This document shows, one piece after another, positions 1 to 4,750 of a stretch of DNA of 7,886 bases. The DNA is from Bacillota bacterium (GTDB lineage: Bacteria > Bacillota > Clostridia > Saccharofermentanales > Fastidiosipilaceae). The DNA lies in contig JAEWGS010000041.1 of NCBI GenBank assembly GCA_023388205.1, forward strand, positions 1-7,886. The letters are read 5' to 3'. How positions within the stretch are numbered: the stretch's first letter is position 1; each line of letters opens with the position of its first letter. The notes under the pieces were generated by a model. The model made no database searches. It was not told where the DNA came from and saw nothing but the letters and a program-made list of their open reading frames with translations. A program made the position numbers and the translations under genes.

Positions 1-1146
1 GTTAAGCAAGGCTTCGAGCTCATCGTCTCCCAAGTCATCATCGCTCGCAAGGAGTGCGTCTAAATCTCTATCATCTGCTTCTTCTGGGCTTTCTTGTGCC
101 TGAGTACCCGATTTGCTCGCATGGACATGATCCATGACAGCCTTTTTAATTTCTTCTTTGACCGCAGGATTTTCATCGAAGTAAGCCTTCACTTTTTCTA
201 AGCCCTGTCCGATGTTCTTGCCGTTATAGGAATACCAAGATCCCGACTTTTTGATCAAAGCAAAGCGCGTCGCCAAATCGACGATCGTGTCTTCATTGTC
301 AACACCCTTGCCGAAGTAGAGATTGAACGTCGCGGTTTGAAAGGGAGGCGCCACTTTGTTTTTCACCACTTTAACAGAGGTGACATTCCCGATGCGCTCA
401 GCTTGCGTCCCGATAGGTTCGCCCTTTTTCACTTCCATGCGAATCGTCGAATAAAATTTCAGCGCACGACCACCCGTTGTCGTCGGACCGCCCGCATACA
501 TACCGATACGATCGCGCAGCTGGTTAATAAAAATCACAATACATTTACTGCGATTGATAATCCCCGTCAATTTGCGCAGAGCCTTGGACATCAAGCGCGC
601 GTGCAAGCCAACCGCAGCATCACCCATCGCACCGTCAATTTCCGCTTTGGGAACCAAGGCAGCGACCGAGTCGACAACCAGAATATCAATCGCGCCACTA
701 CGCACCAAAGATTCCGCAATTTCAAGCGCTTGCTCTCCATTATCAGGCTGAGCGACCAGCAAATTGTCAATATCCACGCCGATCGCCGCGGCATAACTCG
801 GGTCCAACGCGTGCTCGGCATCAATAAAAGCCGCCGTGCCCCCATGTTTTTGCGCCTCAGCAACTGCGTGCAAAGTAACCGTGGTCTTACCTGAAGATTC
901 CTGACCGTAAATTTCAATAATACGACCTCTGGGTAATCCACCGACCCCCAAGGCGACATCCAAAGCCAAAATGCCAGAGGGAATGACCTCGATCTTAGTG
1001 TGGCTATGGTCTCCAAGTCGGATCAAAGCGCCTTCACCAAACTCTTTTTCAATTGTTTTAATGGCTGTAGATAGAGCCTTTGCACGCTCATCCGCAGAAA
1101 TTTGCGTTACATCAGACGAAGTTTTCGCCGTTTTTGACTTCACCAT
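1..1146 (-). CDS. recA: Recombinase RecA (3' end runs off the left edge)
   Basis: RecA is the DNA-dependent ATPase that forms filaments on single-stranded DNA, catalyses strand exchange and triggers LexA self-cleavage. The frame is open from ATG 1146 to base 1 (382 residues, no stop), so the C-terminus is incomplete. Visible motifs: Walker A GQESSGKT (81-88), catalytic Glu in FIDAEHALDP (Glu111), Walker B ILVVDS (about 155-160), loop L1 around 171-185, NQLR (208-211) with the conserved Gln209, loop L2 (214-227) ending TTTGGR, VKNKVAPPF (261-269), and SGSWYSYNG (301-309) of the C-terminal domain. The start is fixed by GGAGGA at 1153-1158, 6 nt upstream. Oddities: Gln replaces the usual Pro in Walker A; L2 is one residue short; an acidic tail of about 40 residues makes the protein longer than the usual 340-355. 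Identity is certain; functional effects of the variants are inference. Confidence 0.98.
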   Translation of the reverse strand, partial: MVKSKTAKTSSDVTQISADERAKALSTAIKTIEKEFGEGALIRLGDHSHTKIEVIPSGILALDVALGVGGLPRGRIIEIYGQESSGKTTVTLHAVAEAQKHGGTAAFIDAEHALDPSYAAAIGVDIDNLLVAQPDNGEQALEIAESLVRSGAIDILVVDSVAALVPKAEIDGAMGDAAVGLHARLMSKALRKLTGIINRSKCIVIFINQLRDRIGMYAGGPTTTGGRALKFYSTIRMEVKKGEPIGTQAERIGNVTSVKVVKNKVAPPFQTATFNLYFGKGVDNEDTIVDLATRFALIKKSGSWYSYNGKNIGQGLEKVKAYFDENPAVKEEIKKAVMDHVHASKSGTQAQESPEEADDRDLDALLASDDDLGDDELEALLN

Positions 1147-1187
1147 ATCTTATCCTCCAAGCGCGGAATCGCTTTTTCAAATCTATT

Positions 1188-1203
1188 GTGTTGATTATAA
1201 CAC
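1188..1203. promoter_or_regulatory. Inverted repeat over the recA -10 (possible operator)
   Basis: GTGTT and AACAC form perfect 5-bp arms around a 6-nt centre; on the minus strand it reads GTGTTATAATCAACAC and contains the -10 box. A repressor bound here would block RNA polymerase. It does not match the Firmicute LexA box (GAAC-N4-GTTC) or the E. coli box (CTGT-N8-ACAG). Short arms can arise by chance, so the operator role is speculative. Confidence 0.3.
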
Positions 1204-1235
1204 TCAGCCTATTTGACCCTTTTTTCTCTTTTTTT
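1194..1235 (-). promoter_or_regulatory. recA promoter: extended -10 with upstream A-tracts
   Basis: On the minus strand TGTTATAAT (1202-1194) is a perfect TATAAT preceded by TGn, the extended -10 arrangement. No good TTGACA lies at the usual spacing, as is common for extended -10 promoters. Two A-tracts (A7 at 1229-1235 and A6 at 1220-1225), with centres about one helical turn apart, lie upstream like an UP element. Predicted transcription start is near 1187, giving a leader of about 40 nt to the recA ATG. Confidence 0.65.
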
Positions 1236-1287
1236 CTCACGCTGCATTTTGCGAAAAACACAGGGCTTTCAAAAGTGTGCTGACTCC

Positions 1288-1311
1288 GAAGTTAAACGAG
1301 CTTCTTTTTTT
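1288..1311 (+). terminator. Terminator-like hairpin facing right
   Basis: On the plus strand GAAGTT (1288-1293), a loop AAACG, then AGCTTC (1299-1304) make a 6-bp stem with one G-T wobble, followed at once by seven T (1305-1311). The minus strand has no T-run after the stem, so it would act only rightwards. No plus-strand gene ends here; it would stop antisense transcription from the recA leader region toward murJ, or it may be chance. Confidence 0.35.
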
Positions 1312-1379
1312 ATTAAAAACTAGGCATGCTCAGATATAAAAGCCGGGCATGCTCAGATATAACATCAGGCGTTCTCAGA
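1311..1379 (-). repeat. Three degenerate 22-24 nt tandem repeats at the murJ 3' end
   Basis: On the minus strand three units begin at 1379, 1357 and 1334, with lengths 22, 23 and 24 nt. Each starts TCTGAG, followed by AACGCC in the first and CATGCC in the second and third, and each ends in a T/A-rich TTATA or TTAATA. The first unit contains the last codons and TGA stop of murJ; the other two lie just after the stop. Units two and three share 17 consecutive bases. This looks like a local slippage duplication of the gene end. Confidence 0.75.
1315..1352 (-). terminator. Weak possible murJ terminator
   Basis: The two GCATGC copies (1347-1352 and 1324-1329), contained in repeat units two and three, are self-complementary and could pair as a 6-bp stem with a 17-nt loop. 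Five T follow on the minus strand (1319-1315) after a 4-nt gap. The large loop and the gap make it a poor intrinsic terminator. No better candidate was seen between murJ and the recA promoter. Confidence 0.25.
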
Positions 1380-3548
1380 CTGCTCTTGTCTCCGCTTGGG
1401 CTTCATGCGTAAGAAGCGACGCGCCTCGGGTAAATACAAGGCATCTGCCGCATAAAAATACGCAGCCATGGCAATCAAACACCGAATGCCGAGCCAAACT
1501 AAGTGAACCATCTTTCGTTTAGGAATGTACCACAGGCCCATGCGTTGCAAGACAAACAAAAGGATCACCATCCCGACGGCCAAAATTAATTCTTGAGTAC
1601 AGAATACAGTCATGCGACGCAAAGCCATTTTGGAATGGGCGCGGTTAAAGTAAAGAATCAAAGCCAAGCCAATCAGAATGCTGGACAAACCGTAGGCTAA
1701 GGATAAGCCGGATGCGCCGAGAACATTTTCTTTCGCAAATATCGCTGTAAAAATCCATGTTGTGATCAAGAAGCCCACACCACCGAACAGGGGAATGATG
1801 GTCTTTTTCACCGAATAGAAAGCGAAATTCATAATGAAAAGAATGCTTTGACCCAATACCGCGAGCGAGAAGTATCCCAGAATATCACCTGATAGACGCA
1901 CGACTTCTATTCGTTCAGCCGAAGTCTGTCCCCAAAGGAAAATCGCACGGACCAACTCATATCTGAAGAAGTACACAAGCAAGGTACAGGGAACAGCGAG
2001 AAATAAAACCTGCCGCATGCTCAAACGTAGAACTTTTGCAGCCTCGGCGAATTTCCTTCGCCCGACGAGTTCGCTCAACGTCGGAAGCATCGCCTGGCCA
2101 ATGCCCACCGTAAAAACGCCATAAGGCAAAAGCCAGACCGTCGTCGCATAGCGCAATGCCGTGGAAGTTCCCGGAATCATCCCTTTTGTAAAGGTGTACA
2201 TGATCATGGTTGTCAGCTGAGCAATCGAGGCCGACAGCATCGTTGGGATCGCAAGCTTCAGCAAACGATGCAAGTCGGGATCGGTCCAATTTAACTCAAA
2301 CTCGAAGGGCCGGAGTTCTTTACGCCCCAAAAAGTATTGAAGCAAGAAATAGAACAAAGCACTCAGTGAAATCCCCATGCCGACACGGATCAATGCCGAT
2401 TCGTTTGGCCCGCCAAAAATCAGCAAGGAAGCAATAATACAGCTGTTATAGATCGTGGGACCAAAGCTCGTTTTCAAGAACTTCTTATGCGCATTGACAA
2501 TGCCGATCGACAAGGCCGCCAGCATCATAAAAACAGTCTGCGGGAATAACACGCGCGCCATTTTAGCCGTCAAAGCGAGCTGATCCGGCGGCGCAAAACC
2601 AGACAAAATCAGCGGTGCAAAAAGCTCGCCGATCAAGACCAAAGCCGTCATGCCCACGGTCATCAGAGAAATAAACAGACTCACCGAACGCCACGCGCGC
2701 TTTTGTTGATTGGTCCCGAGAGCGCCTGCAATCGTCGGAATGATAGCCGCTTGTATCGAGCCACCGATCAAAAGATCGTAGATAAAATCGGGAATCAAAA
2801 AGGCGCGCACATAGGCATCTGTCAGTTCGCGCAGCTGAAAAACGTTGCCATAAATGATCTCGCGAATCTGCCCCGTGAGCTTACTCAAAATCAGACCCAC
2901 AATCAGGATCATGCTGCCTTGAATCAATGCTTTGCTCGTCTTTTGCTCAGTTTCTTGCGCCTCTTCGCTTTCACGCTCATATCGAGCGCTGGCGTTGACA
3001 TTGGCATCATTGTGAGATCTATGTTCAGGATGAAGTGCAGAATCTTGACGCTTCAAGGAAGGCGACTGCGCCTGTTGACTTTGTGCCTCGTGAGACCGAT
3101 CCTGCCGAGGCAAAAATCCCCCTCGAAATTTGCGCAAGACCCCATTTGAGTGGTCCCGTGAGTTTTCCAAAAGCTCTTCTTCTTTTAACTCCGAATGAAT
3201 CAATCGCTCTTCTTCATCCAGCGTCGCAGCTGAAAACCAATCTCGCTTTTTGGACAAGAAAGACTGGGATCGCTCATCCTTGCCCAATAGGCGCTTCGAT
3301 TCCCAAGGTCTCTCTTTCTCGAACTCTTCAAAATAGCTCTCCAAACGGGTCGCACGCGAAGGCCGTTCTTCTAAACGGTACAAGCCATCACTTAAAATCG
3401 GATCAAAGGCTTGCGCATTCCCCAAAGGTGTGAATACTTGTGTCTGCCCTAAAGGGTCTTCCGCGGGCATACCGATCATTTCAGCATCAAAGGCCTCATC
3501 CCAAAAAGCATCTAAGTTGTGCTGATCTTCTCCGCGCTGCACGCTCAT
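1365..3548 (-). CDS. murJ: MurJ/MviN-family lipid flippase with long charged N-terminal extension
   Basis: MurJ proteins (MOP superfamily, usually 14 membrane helices) flip lipid II across the inner membrane for peptidoglycan synthesis. From ATG 3548 this is 727 residues, against about 510 in E. coli; the excess is a soluble N-terminus (about 1-206), acidic first, then rich in Gln/Ser/His/Arg. The membrane part starts near residue 207 and keeps the family signature: SKLTGQIREII (Arg229), LTDAYVRAFLIPDF (Asp244), GGSIQAAIIP, and LPYGVFTVGIGQAMLPTLSE. However, by alignment with remembered E. coli MurJ, Arg18 is Lys223, Arg52 is Tyr257, Glu57 is Gly262, and Asp269-Arg270 is Thr469-Thr470. The fold is clear; lipid II as substrate is inferred. 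The start could also be GTG 3542, which has better SD spacing, or TTG 3560. Confidence 0.88.
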   Translation of the reverse strand: MSVQRGEDQHNLDAFWDEAFDAEMIGMPAEDPLGQTQVFTPLGNAQAFDPILSDGLYRLEERPSRATRLESYFEEFEKERPWESKRLLGKDERSQSFLSKKRDWFSAATLDEEERLIHSELKEEELLENSRDHSNGVLRKFRGGFLPRQDRSHEAQSQQAQSPSLKRQDSALHPEHRSHNDANVNASARYERESEEAQETEQKTSKALIQGSMILIVGLILSKLTGQIREIIYGNVFQLRELTDAYVRAFLIPDFIYDLLIGGSIQAAIIPTIAGALGTNQQKRAWRSVSLFISLMTVGMTALVLIGELFAPLILSGFAPPDQLALTAKMARVLFPQTVFMMLAALSIGIVNAHKKFLKTSFGPTIYNSCIIASLLIFGGPNESALIRVGMGISLSALFYFLLQYFLGRKELRPFEFELNWTDPDLHRLLKLAIPTMLSASIAQLTTMIMYTFTKGMIPGTSTALRYATTVWLLPYGVFTVGIGQAMLPTLSELVGRRKFAEAAKVLRLSMRQVLFLAVPCTLLVYFFRYELVRAIFLWGQTSAERIEVVRLSGDILGYFSLAVLGQSILFIMNFAFYSVKKTIIPLFGGVGFLITTWIFTAIFAKENVLGASGLSLAYGLSSILIGLALILYFNRAHSKMALRRMTVFCTQELILAVGMVILLFVLQRMGLWYIPKRKMVHLVWLGIRCLIAMAAYFYAADALYLPEARRFLRMKPKRRQEQSENA

Positions 3549-3549
3549 T

Positions 3550-3555
3550 CCCTCC
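3550..3555 (-). promoter_or_regulatory. murJ ribosome binding site (start ambiguous)
   Basis: GGAGGG lies only 1 nt before ATG 3548 but 7 nt before the in-frame GTG 3542. Spacing therefore favours GTG 3542, unless the upstream GGTGG is used for the ATG. The longer TTG 3560 start would lie upstream of this site and is least likely. The choice changes the protein by 2 to 6 residues only. Confidence 0.5.
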
Positions 3556-3597
3556 ACCAAGCTTCATTTTCTATACACGAGCATTTCAACAGACACA

Positions 3598-3603
3598 ATT
3601 ATA
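3598..3603 (-). promoter_or_regulatory. Possible murJ promoter -10 box
   Basis: A perfect TATAAT on the minus strand sits about 50 nt upstream of the murJ start in an A/T-rich stretch. There is no convincing -35 box at 16-18 nt, and a TG upstream is one base out of register for an extended -10. The 236-nt gap after folD makes a separate murJ promoter plausible. Confidence 0.35.
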
Positions 3604-3638
3604 TACAAAGAGCCTTTTCTCCCCATTTCGTCGCTCCT

Positions 3639-3690
3639 TGTTTCACGGTCTTTCAATGCCACAGCTCGCTTAATCCCTGTTTCACGGTCT
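3639..3690. repeat. 13-bp direct repeat upstream of murJ
   Basis: TGTTTCACGGTCT occurs at 3639-3651 and again at 3678-3690, 39 bp apart, with some flanking similarity (TCGCT shortly before each). Both copies lie in the folD-murJ gap, upstream of the possible murJ -10. The first 9 bases equal one half plus one base of the ParB site parS (TGTTTCACGTGAAACA), but the other half is absent. It could be a pair of binding sites for an unknown regulator. Confidence 0.6.
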
Positions 3691-3784
3691 CTTAGCTTTG
3701 TGCGCCCATTTTTTGTTTTACGCGTCTAAGTTTTTTCAAACCTGCTTCTTTAGCGCCCAATTTCTCGAGCCGAACAATTGCGTA

Positions 3785-4639
3785 TCAATTCTCGCAATGA
3801 CGATGCCAGGCCTTTACGGTATTCGACAAAAGCATCGCGATCGTCATCGGTCCCACCCCGCCTGGAACGGGCGTAATCTGACTCACCTGATCAAGTACCG
3901 CATCAAAATGGACATCCCCACACAAGTGACCATCGTCTTCGCGATGAATCCCCACATCAATGACCACGGCACCTTTTTTGACATGTTCCGCTTGAATTAA
4001 ACGCTTCTGTCCAACCGCTACAATGAGCACATCTGCTTCTCTTGTCACAGATGCGAGTTCTTGTGTATGCGAATGGCAGATCGTCACAGTTGCGTTGCGC
4101 TCAAGAAGCAAAGCCGCCTGCGGCTTTCCCACAATCGCCGAGCGACCGACAATGACCGCTCGCTTTCCATCTAAATCGACCTTGGCCTCATCGAGCAGAC
4201 GCATCACGCCAGCAGGCGTACACGGCGCAAAGCCTTCTTGCCCTAAAAAGAGGCGCCCCAGCTGCTCTGCGCGAAAACCATCCACGTCCTTATCCAGAGC
4301 GATGGCTTCCTGAACACGAGCCGGATTGATGTGTTTGGGCAAAGGCAACTGTACGATGATTCCATCAATCTTGGGGTCTTGATTTAGGCGATCAATTTCT
4401 TTGAGCAAATCAGCCTCACTAATCTCCTCAGACAATTCAATCTGTACGCTCTCTAAGCCCGTTGAGACGCAAGCACGGTGCTTGTTGCGCACGTAAACCT
4501 GGCTCGCGGGATCTTGCCCCACCAAAATAACCGCCAGTCCAGGCTTTCTCCCATAGCTCGCTTCGTAATCTTGAATATCTTTCGAAAGTTCCGAACGGAC
4601 CTTGGCCGAGATCGCTTTCCCATCAATCAACTGTGCCAT
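3785..4639 (-). CDS. folD: Bifunctional methylenetetrahydrofolate dehydrogenase / methenyltetrahydrofolate cyclohydrolase FolD
   Basis: FolD oxidises 5,10-methylene-THF with NADP+ and hydrolyses the methenyl product to 10-formyl-THF, supplying one-carbon units for purines and formyl-Met in the cytoplasm. The protein is 284 residues, the normal family length. Visible: SQVYVRNKHRAC (46-57) with catalytic Tyr49 and Lys53, DGIIVQLPLP (92-101) with Gln97, KDVDGF (117-122) with Asp120, PCTPAG (139-144), the Rossmann nucleotide motif VGRSAIVGKP (164-173), TVTICHSHT (184-192), and PVPGGVGPMT (257-266). All key residues are present. The frame is open to 4735 upstream, but MAQLIDGK is the typical FolD N-terminus and has an ideal AGGAGG, so the start is 4639. 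It lies 111 nt after ftsK with no clear promoter between, so it may be co-transcribed. Confidence 0.97.
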   Translation of the reverse strand: MAQLIDGKAISAKVRSELSKDIQDYEASYGRKPGLAVILVGQDPASQVYVRNKHRACVSTGLESVQIELSEEISEADLLKEIDRLNQDPKIDGIIVQLPLPKHINPARVQEAIALDKDVDGFRAEQLGRLFLGQEGFAPCTPAGVMRLLDEAKVDLDGKRAVIVGRSAIVGKPQAALLLERNATVTICHSHTQELASVTREADVLIVAVGQKRLIQAEHVKKGAVVIDVGIHREDDGHLCGDVHFDAVLDQVSQITPVPGGVGPMTIAMLLSNTVKAWHRHCEN

Positions 4640-4645
4640 CTTGCA

Positions 4646-4651
4646 CCTCCT
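4646..4651 (-). promoter_or_regulatory. folD ribosome binding site
   Basis: AGGAGG, within GAGGAGGTG, lies 6 nt before ATG 4639. It fixes the folD start and rules out the 32-residue upstream extension of the open frame, whose first codon (4735) has no such site and whose residues do not resemble FolD. Confidence 0.85.
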
Positions 4652-4719
4652 CAAATGCATGCGCCATGCGTTAAATTGTTCACGTCGCAGTGCAGCTTGT
4701 CTCTTACAAAATAAGGGAT

Positions 4720-4732
4720 TCCTGATACAGGA
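4720..4732. other. Small perfect hairpin in the ftsK-folD gap
   Basis: TCCTG and CAGGA form a 5-bp stem with a 3-nt loop 19 nt after the ftsK stop. On the minus strand the sequence ATCCC then TTATTTT follows, so the T-run is interrupted and displaced. At best it is a weak attenuating terminator between ftsK and folD; it may also be meaningless. Confidence 0.25.
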
Positions 4733-4750
4733 CACTCGCCTTCTTCGTCT

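Noticed and set aside
337..894. Plus-strand open frame of 185 codons opposite recA
   Set aside because: Composition (rich in Arg, Asn and His) is typical of the reverse of a coding region; no motif and no ribosome binding site.
591..1016. Minus-strand open frame of 141 codons inside recA
   Set aside because: It overlaps recA in another frame of the same strand; the recA translation shows unbroken family motifs across it.
1147..1364. Canonical LexA box or a riboswitch in the recA leader
   Set aside because: No GAAC-N4-GTTC or CTGT-N8-ACAG match, and the roughly 40-nt leader is too short and unstructured for a riboswitch.
3639..3690. ParB parS sites
   Set aside because: Only 9 of 16 bases match in each copy and the second half of the palindrome is missing.
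3698..4000. Plus-strand open frame spanning the folD-murJ gap and the folD 3' end
   Set aside because: About two thirds lies antisense to folD, with no recognisable protein features.
3785..4735. A longer folD frame adding 32 residues upstream
   Set aside because: The extra residues do not resemble FolD and have no ribosome binding site, while ATG 4639 has an ideal AGGAGG and begins the family's standard N-terminus.
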